From NCBI GenBank assembly GCA_036435485.1, contig CM071594.1, forward strand, positions 199,852,216-199,916,215: a stretch of DNA of 64,000 nt. Direction: 5' to 3'. This document shows positions 53,905 to 64,000 of the stretch, piece by piece (position 1 is the stretch's first letter; each line of letters begins with the position of its first letter). The notes under the pieces were generated by a model that was not told the origin of the DNA, made no database searches, and worked only from the letters and a program-made list of their open reading frames with translations. A program made the position numbers and the translations under genes. The stretch comes from Saposhnikovia divaricata. Taxonomy: Eukaryota; Streptophyta; Magnoliopsida; Apiales; Apiaceae.

Positions 53905-55032
53905 ATGGGGCACTCAAACATCTGGAATGCGCATCCCAAGACCTACGGCCCTGGCTCTCGCGCCTGGTAATTTACTTACACTCTCATATATCTATCTACC
54001 TGTATGTATATTGCTGTATCTTTACATTTTGTCGTTTCTAAGTTTTTTTAGTTTTATTACCATGGGTTTGTTGTTGATAGTACTCTAATAGAAATGCTTT
54101 GATCTGTATATTATTTTTTATTATAGTTTTGTTATGTTTATTGTTGCTAAAACCAGTTAATAGTAATATGGTTGTTGTAATAAGTTGATCATAATGGTTA
54201 AGTTTTTTGTCAAATGTTGTTGACTTTGATTGAGTTGGAACAAATAGTGTGAGAATGACTTAGTTCAGTTCATTATATGTATTAATATTTGGATCCCTAG
54301 AGTTAATTATATTGACTTAGTTGAGATGTAATGAAATTGGATTTTGGATGCCTTTTACGGGTAAACGAAGCCTAATACTAAGTACTGCTGACAATGTATG
54401 ATTCAGAGCTTGTTTGTGTGTGGCTCACAAGTTTATAGCATCAAATATGTTGGGTATGGCGAGAAATGGTTGAGGTCAAGCTGAAGTTTGTAGAGCGAAC
54501 GTAAATCTTATTAGTTTAGTGTTTTGTAAACTATTGGTCTATGTTGATTGAATACTAGCTGTTGGAACTATGTTTTGGATGTTTGTTATTCTTGTCGTGT
54601 ATTGCTGTATTCAAATCATTTCTATTCCAAAGGGGTTTTTGTGTTTAATATTCTATGTAAAGTTCAGTACACAAATTGCTTGTAGAGAAATATGTTTTTA
54701 ATGGGACTATTTTCCTTGCAGCCGTGTTTGTGGAAATCCCCATGGGTTGATTAGAAAGTATGGAATAATGTGCTGCAGACAATGCTTCAAAACCAACGCC
54801 AAGGAAATTGGTTTCATTAAGGTAATTTCTTAGTTTTGACAGGGACCTTTGATACATATTGTTTGTGGACAATTGGGATCCTTGTGTCTAAAATCTTATT
54901 ACTATTAATTGCCCCTCTTCTATTTCTCTCCGTTTCTTTCCCGCTTATGTTTGTGATTGGTGATTTGTGTAATTTTAAGGTGCAATTACAACAACTGATT
55001 GGTTTTATTTTGTCCATTTGCAGTATCGTTAA
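53905..55032 (+). CDS. RPS29: 40S ribosomal protein S29 (uS14), three exons
   Basis: Exons 53905-53966, 54722-54821 and 55024-55032 with GT-AG introns. The 56-residue product starts MGHSNIWNAHPKTYGPGSRA, holds the zinc-binding C-x2-C...C-x2-C set (CRVCGNPHG and CCRQC) and ends FIKYR, the full normal length of plant uS14. It binds 18S rRNA in the head of the small subunit. The last exon carries only the final two codons and the stop. Substitutions relative to the plant consensus are conservative, so the gene looks functional. The promoter carries telobox, site II and TATA elements. Confidence 0.96.
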
Positions 55033-55830
55033 GTTGATGCTTGTCATTTGCACCTACAGTCCTTCACCCCACTGAAGAAGACTGTTTTCTCATCAATTTG
55101 GTTTTATGAGGATGTAGTTTTGTTTTTTTGGAGACAATGGATTTATCCAAGTGATGTAATAGATCAAGTTATTTGTAGACGATGCAGTGACAAAGTTCAA
55201 TCTTCTATTACTTTTTTCTTAAAACTTGCAACATTCTATATTCCTCAAATCGTGAAACAAATCCTTTTAAGTTTCAGCACATTGTTTCAGTTGCAATTCT
55301 ATAGCCTGATCTGTTTGTCATAAAATGAAAATTAGAGAATAATAAAGAATATGATTTATTTTTTTTTGTATATATGTATTTGGCGGAGATAATCTTTAAA
55401 ATTATACGTTCTAGTTCTAGTTTGGCATTTTTTTTTCTTGGTTTCAAAAATTAGTTTGAAGTAGCAAATCTACAATGATAATTGTTCCTTTCATAGATAT
55501 TTGATGAAGATATGAATCGTGTAATGCTTGAGTAGAATACAATGGAAGTTCATTCTTTGATGGTGAACAACCTAAATTCCATCAATTTTGTACAAAGTCT
55601 ATAAAGTCCACAGATGCTGTATACCACTTCTGCTTATTTCGTCCAGGTTTTATTGTCAGCGTGGAGGCTTTTTGGGTCGAAATGGTGGCCAAATGGAAGT
55701 TTACTGAGTTGCCGGCTTGATGCTGTGGAGCTGCAGGCTGTTATGTATGGAAGACTGGGTGTCGAAGAGCAGAGAAACAAGTTTATTTGCTCAGAAAGTT
55801 GTTTTCTTTAAAGGTTGGAAACTGGAAAGT
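55033..55830. other. 3' untranslated and intergenic DNA downstream of RPS29
   Basis: No gene seen. Poly(A) signals are not certain. Confidence 0.45.
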
Positions 55831-57312
55831 ATGATTTTGATAAATAAAACCAAACCAAACCAAACATACCCAGTATATCCCGCTCAGGGCAGGGTTTGGG
55901 GAGGGTAGGATGTACGCAGACCATACCCCCACCTCTAGAATGGGGAGGCTGTTTCCGTGAAGACCCTCGGCTTTGTGCGTGAAACGATCTGAATGATACC
56001 TGAGCCCATGGCGTCGTACACATGGGATAAACATAACTCCGAGTGTTTGCTCCCGTTGTGTGATGATACCTCCGCTCCAAAAAATCCTGCACGGCATAAA
56101 AACAACATAATTAAAACAACAGATATTAAACAACATATATAAGACCAGAAAATAGGGGATCGCTGGAAACAGCGACTGCGCGCGAGACGGCCGAACTTCT
56201 AAAATAGTGTTAACCGGGACAACCCAACTCTGAGGCTCTCAACTACTGAGCCGCTCCCTAGAAGAGAATCCACCACTCTGATGTGACGTCTCCAAGTGCG
56301 CCTATCGTCGGTCATGGTCGCGTCTAGGTTCAGGGCCTTCATATCCATCCTAAGCTGCTCGTCCCACGACCTCTTCGGTCTGCCTCTCCTCCTCACCCCA
56401 GTGACCGAGATGTTTTCAACCCTCCTCACCGGTGCTTCAGCCCTCCTCCTGCGGACGTGGCCGAACCATCTTAACCTCCCTTCCCTTACTTTCGCTGACA
56501 AAGGCGCCACCTCGAGCTCGCTCCTAAACACAGCATTCGGAATTTTATCCAACAACGTGCGCCCGCAAGCCCACCGCAACATCCTCATTTCCGCCGCTTC
56601 CATCTTGTTTTCAAGAGCCTTCTTAGTCGCCCAACACTCCGACCCATACAGCAATGCGGGCCGTACGGCCGCTCTGTAGAATTTCCCTTTCAACTTTAAT
56701 GGAACTTTCTTGTCACACATCACCCCTGACGCTGCCCTCCACCTAAGCCACCCAGCCTTGATACGATGTGAGACATCGTCGTCAATCTCGCCATCCTTCT
56801 GGATGATCGAACCCAAGTACTTAAACTTAACCGTACGGGGGACAGTCTGGTCTTCAATCTTTACCTCCGCTCCTCCCTCTAAGGCCTCACCACTGAAGTT
56901 ACACCAGAGATAATCGGTTTTAGATCGGCTCAAACGCAACCCTTGGGACTCCAAAGTTGATCTCCAAAGCTCCAACTTCCCGTTCACCTCTTCCCTCGAC
57001 TCCGCCACTAGCACGATGTCATCCGCGAAGAGCATGCACCAGGGAACTGCGTCTTGAATCCCTCTCGACATGACATCCAAAATGAGGGCAAAAAGAAAAG
57101 GGCTAAGGGCCGACCCCTGGTGAAGCCCAATCTCAACCGGGAAAAATCGGGAGTCTCCCACTGGGGTCCGGACGCAAGAGCTAGCTTGATAGTACATATC
57201 TCGAATCACCCTAATGTAAGATGGTGCCACTCTCCTCTCCTCAAGGCTCTTCCAAATAGCTTCACGGGGAATGCTATCATACGCCTTCTCCAGATCAATG
57301 ATATGGGTCGGA
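55830..57312 (-). pseudogene. RTE-type LINE, 3' part of ORF2 and tail (5'-truncated)
   Basis: Begins inside RT motif 1 (IDLEKAYDSIPREAI on the minus strand), then VEIGLHQGSALSPFLFALIL, LFADDIVLVAES (catalytic FADD), SRSKTDYLWCNF, KYLGSIIQKDGEI and the C-terminal WFGHVRRR...RRGRPKRSWDEQL. The main frame is 57230-56199. The 3' tail includes the typical RTE ending GGGGTATGGTCTGCGTACAT ... ATACTGGGTATG (about 55930-55870). Endonuclease and early RT are missing (5' truncation). Not functional. Confidence 0.92.
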
Positions 57313-57960
57313 GTGTTGGGCGACTAAGAAGGCTCTTGAAAACAAGATGGAAGCGGCGGAAATGAGGATGTTGCGGTGGGCGTGCGGGCGCACGTTGTTG
57401 GATAAAATTCCGAACGCTGTGTTTAGGAGCGAGCTCGAGGTAGCGCCTTTGTCAGCGAAAGTAAGGGAAGGGAGGTTAAGATGGTTCGGCCACGTCCGCA
57501 GGAGGCGGCCTGAAGCCCCGGTGAGGAGGGTTGAAAACATCTCGGTCACTGGGGTGAGGAGGAGAGGCAGACCGAAGAGGTCGTGGGACGAGCAGCTTAG
57601 GATGGATATGAAGGCCCTTAACCTAGATGCGACCTTGACCGACGATAGGCTCACTTGGAGACGTCACATCAGAGTGGTGGATTCTCTTCTAGGGAGCGGC
57701 TCAGTAGTTGAGAGCCTCAGAGTTGGGTTGTCCCGGTTAACACTATCTTAGAAGTCCGGCCGTCTCGCGCGCAGTCGCTGTTTTCAGCGTTCCCCTTTTT
57801 TCTGGTCTTATAGTTGTTGTTTTATATTTGTTGTTTTAATAATGTTGTTTTTCTTGCCGTGCAGGGATTTTTGGAGCGGAGGTATCATCTCACAACGGAG
57901 AGCAAACTCTCGCAGAGCGGAGGTATCATCTCACAACGGAGAGCAAACTCTCGCAGATAT
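57313..57960 (+). pseudogene. RTE-type LINE, second 3' fragment, opposite strand
   Basis: From GSECWATKKALENKMEAAEM to the C-terminus (SLRVGLSRLTLS, stop at 57751) and into the tail. Nearly identical over about 440 bp to the minus-strand copy (56660-56199). It abuts that copy with no spacer, giving a head-to-head inverted arrangement. A 41-bp unit in the tail is duplicated in tandem at 57873-57956. Confidence 0.9.
57873..57956. repeat. 41-bp tandem duplication in the LINE tail
   Basis: The unit starting GAGCGGAGGTATCATCTCAC and ending CAAACTCTCGCA occurs twice in a row. Confidence 0.9.
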
Positions 57961-57991
57961 TGGGATAGGAGAACTTGTATCAAGCAGCACC

Positions 57992-57994
57992 TTA
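57992..57994. repeat. TTA target-site duplication (left)
   Basis: Partner at 58384-58386. Confidence 0.75.
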
Positions 57995-58383
57995 GAGCAT
58001 CTCCAATAGGGGTTGCCAAGAGGTTTCTTATGCTTAGTTGACATGACACCCTTGGTTGCCAATCATCTATTGGAGTTCTATGATTTCCAAGAAGTTGCCA
58101 ACCAGGGTTGCCAAAATTTGGCAACTTCCCAATATAGTTAAAACTCATATAATTCTAAAAAAATATAAATAGCTCTATCAACTTTAATATGCTCTTATCT
58201 TATTATATTATTTCTCAAATTTATGTAGGGGACCGTATTGGTAACTTTTGGAGTTGCCAACTGAGTAGATTTTAAATAAAAGTTGCTAAGAGTGACATGG
58301 ACGAAAGTGAAAATAAAAAATTATTATATGTGATGATTTGTCAATGCTTAGCAACTCTATAAGCAAATCTATTGGATATGCTC
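57995..58383. mobile_element. Harbinger-like MITE (389 bp)
   Basis: Terminal inverted repeats GAGCATCTCCAATAG / CTATTGGATATGCTC with TTA on both sides; the interior has several GTTGCCAA words. It adjoins the LINE fragment end. Confidence 0.85.
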
Positions 58384-58386
58384 TTA

Positions 58387-59525
58387 TTCGGACCAACTTC
58401 TCTACATGAACCATCGTCAACCATACCAATGTACTAGTGATGGTAAGAAGTGATATTCTTTGTCAACTGAGATGATTTTAATTGTGAAGCTTCATGCCAT
58501 GTTGATAGTAGCTTGACCTAACCGTTCAAAGTGGAGCAAACTGAAAACTATGGGAGATCTTTTAGCATCTGTTTTTGTTTCTAGCCTGTAAGTCTAAAGG
58601 CATCTTTATTGTAATTATATGACAGTCAAGTGTGTCTAGGTGGGATCTGGAACAGAAATTGGTCCCATAGACTATAGATACTCACTCGGTAATGTCTTGG
58701 CATGGTTTATGGATGATTAATCTGGACATGGATTTTAAATGTTTAATGTAAGTACTAGTCTTTCTTTTCAGGAAAAGCAATTTTTGCATAATTATTACTG
58801 CAAAGGTGCGGTTTGAGTTACACTTGCATCACATCCATTGTGAACTTTCTTGCTTCCCAATCCTAATCTGATATTCTGATTACAGGGCTCCTTAATTAGA
58901 GTTTGAAATAGATGAGATGTTTTTTAAAAACTGAGATTCAGGGGTCATAGTGTCCTACTATCAATATGAAATCTGCATTATGTATCTTGTAGTTGTAGAT
59001 TACTGAATAGAAAGATCTCAAACATACTTGTAGAGGAACAGAAGCAAATGAACTTCATTTTAGCTATTCAAGTGACAGAGTGCTGGCAGCCTCAGCTTGC
59101 TGCAATGTGCATTCTTATAGTGGCATACTATTTAATTTCTCTGGAAGTGTCTTTATCCATGGTAATACTTATCATTCTCATCATATATTCTGGTGGCTAA
59201 TGCCTCCCAAACGTTGAAAACCAACAGTTTGGCGGGAGTCTTGTATATATTTCTTGTATTTGATGATATCTACTCGAAGGTTGAAATTTAGATTACAGCA
59301 GGTTTAATATAATTCTGACTAATGTATTGTTCTGTTTTAGGAACTGCATGACGGAAATGACAATCTGCAAACTGAGTATTTACAAAATATAACTATCTAT
59401 TAGGGTAGTTATGAACTGGATGCAGAATGGTAAACTGGTAATGACCTCAAATTATGCGTATGGTGAGGAATTCTAATGTTGGATCAGGAAAGGAAATACT
59501 AAGCATATTCAATATGTATCGATTG
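58387..59525. other. Intergenic DNA
   Basis: Nothing coding seen. Confidence 0.45.
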
Positions 59526-59533
59526 GTGATTGA
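59526..59533. repeat. 8-bp target-site duplication GTGATTGA (left)
   Basis: Repeated at 60373-60380. Confidence 0.92.
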
Positions 59534-60372
59534 CAGAGCCGGCCCTGAGCATGTGCGACAAGTTCATCGCACAGGGCACTCCATTTTAATAGGGCACATT
59601 TTTTTAGGTAGGTGTATATATGTATGTATATTTTATTTGAAAAAAAAAAGTTAAGTTTAATTTTAAAGGTTAAAAAAATTTGTAAATGAGAAAAAAGTTG
59701 AAAATGGTGTTGTCAAAATAATTAAAAAATTATTATATTGAGCAAAATAAGAAAATATTATACTTACACACAATTTTGCTTTCAAATTTATTATTTTTAT
59801 TGTTAACCGTGTAGACTATAAATATCATTAAAGTTATTAAATGTTTTTGGTTGAAAACTTACACATAAATATATTTTTACAATTACAATGTAATAGTTCA
59901 GTTTATCAATTATTCATTTATAGGTAATTAAGTGATTTGAAATCATCTCTTTTTTTTTTTGACTAATTTGAAATCATATCTATTTTAATTAATTTACATA
60001 TTAAATGAATCAAGTCAATTTAAAACTAAAAATAAATTATAAAATACTTATATATTAATTTAAATACATAAAAATGAGATTTTCAAATATGAACGTTGAA
60101 GCACTAATAAATTTGCGAGTTTGCTTCAAAAAATGCTAGAAGAACCATTTTTAATTAATTTGTATTATTTATGTACTTGTTACAATTTTTTTACAATTTT
60201 CAGCTATGTTTTTATTATGTTTTAAAGTTATTTTATGAACTTGTTATGTTTTTTTTTTACAAATTTTAGTTAATTTTTAATATTTTATGTAGTTGTTAAA
60301 AAAATTTATTAGTCTTAGGGCACTTTTTTTTTAATTTTGTACAGGGCATCCAAAATCTCAGGACCGACTCTG
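59534..60372. mobile_element. hAT-type non-autonomous element (839 bp)
   Basis: Terminal inverted repeats CAGAGCCGGCCCTGAG / CTCAGGACCGACTCTG, 8-bp duplication GTGATTGA, AT-rich interior without a transposase frame. Confidence 0.93.
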
Positions 60373-60380
60373 GTGATTGA

Positions 60381-61222
60381 GCTATCTCTTGTTAGAGTTG
60401 GAGGAAGTTGGTGTGTTGAACAGTTTGACCGAAGTACATTGTGAAATTTAGTGAATTCCTCTAAGAAAATGAGGGATTCAGTTATTGGGGTCGAGATCAC
60501 GAAAATGGCATTGATAACAACAGTGCTGCAATAGGAGCTGATTCTATGTATTCATTTTAACGTGACCTTTTGTTTATGCAACACTAGCATTATTTTCAGT
60601 CCTTTCTTATAATCATTTTTTTTTAATCTACATTCCTAAGAGAGATTTTATCTAGCCGTAATCAATAGGCGCATGCTGCTAGCCGTAATCACATAAAAAA
60701 CTTGGAGAAAAAGGTTAGAGCCCGTTTGACCGGGGTTTAAAATCCCGGCTTAAAGTGATTTTTGATTTTAAGTTGAAAAATGTATGTCTGTGTAATAAGT
60801 TAGAAAATGATTTAAATTTAAAAAATAATTTAAAGTCAGAAATTGGTATGAGTTACTTTTTTGAACGACTTATTTTATTTTGATGATTTTATTTGATAAA
60901 AGTTAGTATTATCATTCAAATTAATAATTTATCAAATTTATTTTTATTTTTACACTTTTAATAATTCATAAGTTACTCATTATACAAAATTATCCAAACA
61001 GATATTGATTTAATTTATTTTTTTCCCACTTATCACTTTAAGCAACTTTAAATTATACTCCTAAATAACAATTTTATACTTACCCAAACGCTCTCTTAAT
61101 CTTAGTTCATTAGTTGTGCTGTTGGCTTACTGTGATCAACAGGAGAAGTCCCAAGGCTAAGAAGTTGGAAACTCCTTGAATCTTAAGCACAAGAGAGATA
61201 TAATATAAGGGAAAAGAGTATC
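60381..61222. other. Intergenic DNA
   Basis: Nothing coding seen. Confidence 0.45.
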
Positions 61223-61224
61223 TA

Positions 61225-61592
61225 AAGCACACAATAGAGAAGTTCTCTATTAGTGCGGTTTAAATTATGATAAATTAGTTATTATTTAAACAATCCAACC
61301 GTACGGATGTTAAATTCATACAAAAATATGTGAATGTACAAATTTTCATGTAATTTAATTATTTGGAACTATAAATTTATAGCAATAAGATTATGATAAA
61401 TCTGTGTCGTTGAATATATATAGAAAATAGTATTATTATAAAAGTGATGCTCCACTATTTCAAATATAATAAAAATTTGTATACAATGTTATTTTGACAT
61501 AAACTTTTCATCCGTACGGTTGGATTATCAAAAATAATAATAAAATACAAGATTTAAGGTGCACTAATAGAGAACTTCTCTATAGTGTGCTT
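61225..61592. mobile_element. Foldback MITE (about 368 bp), possible TA target
   Basis: Inverted ends AAGCACACAATAGAGAAGTT / AACTTCTCTATAGTGTGCTT extend inward, and a second inverted pair CCAACCGTACGGATG / CATCCGTACGGTTGG lies inside (about 61298 and 61510), so most of it could fold on itself. TA on both sides would fit Tc1/mariner, but the duplication is too short to be sure. Confidence 0.65.
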
Positions 61593-61594
61593 TA

Positions 61595-62011
61595 AAAACT
61601 CCATGCCCATAATATAAATACCCCACTTAAATGTTTGGAAAGTTCAAACACAAGTCAAACAAGAGGTTTTACTTTCCAGAAGTTCAAAAAAGAGGGCAAG
61701 TCAAAACTACCATCGTCACAGGCAGCTGGTAAATGCCTACAGTGTACGCCAATCAAGGTTCTGGGAAGTTTCTGGAATGCCTAACCCTTAGCATCATAGA
61801 TTCACAATTCCATTTCCAGCAAATAGTTTGGCATTTGGCCTAACAGGACACAACATATGATATGTTACAATTTACAGCAATTTGACATTTGTTATCACAT
61901 TGCAATTTTGTTTCAACAATAACAAAAAAATTCCTTACATGTTGTAGTAAACTTTGATAAATATTTATGGGATTCGAGAACTTTATGCATTCATAAAAAA
62001 ATATTAAGGAA
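61595..62011. other. Intergenic DNA
   Basis: Nothing coding seen. Confidence 0.4.
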
Positions 62012-62211
62012 AATGTTAGGTACCCCAAATTGGCTTCCAAAAAATTTCCTAAATGCCAAGTGTAGCAATTTAATTGGTTATAAATTATAATAATAATGGA
62101 TCCCCCTGCATTCCCACCAACCATCCAATCAAAAATTTTCACTATGTCATGTAAGATTTGTCACATTATTTGGAAGCAATTTTTGGGTACCAATTTGGAA
62201 TACCTAACATT
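62012..62211. mobile_element. MITE-like inverted repeat (200 bp)
   Basis: Ends AATGTTAGGTACCCCAAATT / AATTTGGAATACCTAACATT pair imperfectly over about 33 bp. No clear target duplication, so the superfamily is unknown. Confidence 0.55.
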
Positions 62212-62497
62212 ACTCAAATATTAATTCATCGGTGCCATTCGTTTATCGGGTATTCATTCCTACTTATACTACAAGCTACCATAATCAGCACTAAACAAAA
62301 GAATTTGTTTGTCAAACAAATATGTACTGTATTTTTCTGCCATTTCTTGTGTAACTGCAACAAAAAGAAGAGGCACATAACCTCACATCTATTCTAATCC
62401 TCAAAATCATGTATGTATGACAAATAATTACACATACAGAAATCTGTACTCAAATCAAAGAATTTAAATCAAAAAAAATATTAAATAAGGAATAAAA

Positions 62498-63568
62498 TCA
62501 TAAAGAATCATGGGATGAAGTCCTTGGTTTATGTTGAAATAGATCATAAGGTGCCCACAAATGATCAACAGGACAAGCCATTCCAGCATCAAGTCTATCC
62601 CATGGCTTCCCCTTCCCACTCCAATGCATCAAACTAACCTTACCAGGATGCAAACTTCTACAACTATTCACCACATTGTTTCCACCAAGCCCATGTTGGT
62701 TCCATCTATGATCAATCCCTTCAACATCTCCCCCGAAAACAATCAAAAAAGGAGGAAGTGAGCCCAAATTATATATCCTTCTCCCCTTTTGTATCTCCAT
62801 CCATTTCTCAATTCTCTTACTGTAATCCCCTTTTCTCCACTTGTCCAAATCCATCACCATCACTCCTGTGTTAAAATAACAAGCCTTTTTCCCTTTGAAA
62901 ACTCGCGGAAATTCCGGGTCATTCCAGAATTCATCAGTAAAGTAGCTCTTGAAATTTGCATGGCAATACTCCGGAGCTCCAATCACTTTGGACCCTGGTA
63001 AAGAAATAGACCATAGTTTTTGTACATCATCAACAAGAATTACATCGGAGTCCAGGTAAATCACACGGCCAATACATCGATCAAGCATATCAGCCAGATA
63101 AATCCTTGCATAGTTCAAAGGCTGATCAAGAGCTTCGCGTATAGAAGAAGAGATTAATCCTTTGACATGATCCTCATCAAATTCATACACCCTAAAATGC
63201 AAAGATGGGAAAGTTGACTTCACTGTCCTGGTCAAATGACTAGTTGAAGCTGAAGAAACAAAATGAAAAAACACGTTTTCAGGACAAGAAGTGTGTTTCA
63301 AAATGGAATGTATGGCAGCAATGGAGCCTCTCAGGTAATGTGAATCAAGGGTCATTGCAACATGAACAAGAGAAGGATCACATGTTGATACAGACAACGA
63401 TTTTGCAAGTACAACTGGACATTGCCGATCATTTTGATAAGCTGGTGCTTCAATATAATCAAGATTCGAGTAAATTTTATATTTACCAGGAACTGAACGG
63501 ATTGCAGATGTTGGGAAAATCTGCAAAACTGATAAAAATATCAAGAACATGAATTTGAAGCAGAGCAT
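62498..63568 (-). CDS. GATL-type galacturonosyltransferase-like protein (GT8)
   Basis: 356 aa, intron-free. Signal peptide or anchor (about 1-22, MLCFKFMFLIFLSVLQIF), then a GT8 domain: VHVAMTLDSHYLRGSIAAIH, LNYARIYLADML, YLDSDVILVDDV with the D173-x-D175 metal-binding pair, CYFNTGVMVMDLDKWRKG, NQHGLGGNN and HWSGKGKPW. Family members work in the Golgi on pectin or xylan; individual GATL activities are still not well defined. The length (about 350 aa) and absence of introns are normal for GATL genes. All key motifs are intact, so it is probably functional. Which GATL subgroup cannot be told by eye. Confidence 0.93.
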   Translation of the reverse strand: MLCFKFMFLIFLSVLQIFPTSAIRSVPGKYKIYSNLDYIEAPAYQNDRQCPVVLAKSLSVSTCDPSLVHVAMTLDSHYLRGSIAAIHSILKHTSCPENVFFHFVSSASTSHLTRTVKSTFPSLHFRVYEFDEDHVKGLISSSIREALDQPLNYARIYLADMLDRCIGRVIYLDSDVILVDDVQKLWSISLPGSKVIGAPEYCHANFKSYFTDEFWNDPEFPRVFKGKKACYFNTGVMVMDLDKWRKGDYSKRIEKWMEIQKGRRIYNLGSLPPFLIVFGGDVEGIDHRWNQHGLGGNNVVNSCRSLHPGKVSLMHWSGKGKPWDRLDAGMACPVDHLWAPYDLFQHKPRTSSHDSL

Positions 63569-63612
63569 ATTTTGAGATTTTAAGTTTTGAATTTTTTTTT
63601 GTTGAGTATGAA

Positions 63613-63640
63613 ATGAGGAGAGAATATAAATATTTGAGTT
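63613..63640 (-). promoter_or_regulatory. Probable TATA region of the GATL gene
   Basis: On the minus strand AATATTTATATTCTC lies about 50-65 bp upstream of the ATG. Confidence 0.5.
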
Positions 63641-63884
63641 GAAAAGTTGTGTACGTATATTATATACCCTGTGTAGATACTAAAAGAAATGAAACGTAAG
63701 CTGGAAACGCGTAGGTATGTAAGGAAAATATTTAAACGCGTTAGGGGGAGAGGGGTTGTGTTTCTTGGAAAATTCGAATAATAAGATTAAAAGAATTGAG
63801 TAATTATTCGTATTCTTGTAATTTTCGAGGAGCCTCGCCTTCACAACAACAGCTGGGTTCACGCATCATTCAGGAGACTGCCAC

Positions 63885-63890
63885 CACGTG
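63885..63890. promoter_or_regulatory. G-box (CACGTG)
   Basis: Embedded in CCACGTGG, about 320 bp upstream of the GATL start. A recognised bZIP/bHLH binding core; whether it regulates this gene is unknown. Confidence 0.45.
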
Positions 63891-64000
63891 GCCTGTCTGT
63901 ATTCTAATCATGTTTTTTTGTGCGTATTTTAAATCATCATTACTGACATAATAAGATCCTGGGTAAATGTAAGTTGTCAATTTTATGTGTACAAAATTCA

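Noticed and set aside
55830..57960. Twin-priming inversion of a single LINE insertion
   Set aside because: The two inverted pieces overlap in LINE content, whereas twin priming yields non-overlapping pieces.
62158..62397. 79-codon frame downstream of the GATL gene
   Set aside because: Begins in a MITE end and shows no family features.

Overview
This is nuclear DNA of a flowering plant, almost certainly a eudicot with a transposon-rich genome. The evidence is a plant-type RPS29 gene with GT-AG introns and a telobox/site II promoter, a GATL-type pectin/xylan glycosyltransferase, plant receptor-like kinases, and plant lineages of Copia, Gypsy, RTE-LINE, Helitron, hAT, Mutator and Harbinger elements. 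The species cannot be read from the sequence.

Layout. 1-15.3 kb: a minus-strand Gypsy-type gag-only element, split by a complete SIRE/Maximus-like Copia element (1702-13570; LTRs 1015/1016 bp; TSD GTGCG). The Copia element has a broken pol and a 4.5 kb third reading frame. 15.3-19.1 kb: AT-rich, gene-poor, with one Helitron-like 3' end. 19.1-22.9 kb: an approximately 0.8 kb duplicated segment with a 154-bp exon-like frame in both copies, separated by a 1533-bp solo Copia LTR (TSD ACGTG). 22.9-34.3 kb: a 3'-truncated Tat-like Gypsy element on the minus strand, whose gag is split by a 5.8 kb chromovirus-like solo LTR (TSD GCGAC). 34.3-41.5 kb: a cysteine-protease scrap, a dead RLCK-like pseudogene, an intact single-exon receptor-like kinase, and a second RLCK-like pseudokinase, decorated with hAT, Mutator and Harbinger MITEs. 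41.7-46.9 kb: a complete short-LTR Copia element on the plus strand (TSD ATATG) with two frameshifts. 47.3-53.05 kb: a Helitron cluster with a 330-bp monomer repeated four times, and an 820-bp non-autonomous Mutator-like element packed with an ATGCGTAT motif. 53.7-55.0 kb: RPS29. 55.8-58.0 kb: two RTE LINE 3' ends abutting in inverted orientation. 58-62.2 kb: intergenic DNA with Harbinger, hAT and foldback MITEs. 62.5-63.6 kb: a GATL gene on the minus strand.

Likely functional host genes are RPS29 (53905-55032), the kinase at 37458-38834 and the GATL gene (62498-63568). The 39.6-41.2 kb pseudokinase could still be expressed. Nearly everything else is transposon or decayed duplicate. The most unusual signal is a 10-bp word, ATCAACGGAT, in both orientations. 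It occurs exactly 19 times by eye, plus many one-mismatch copies, and is confined to the SIRE-like element (LTRs, the pol/ORF3 spacer and coding DNA).
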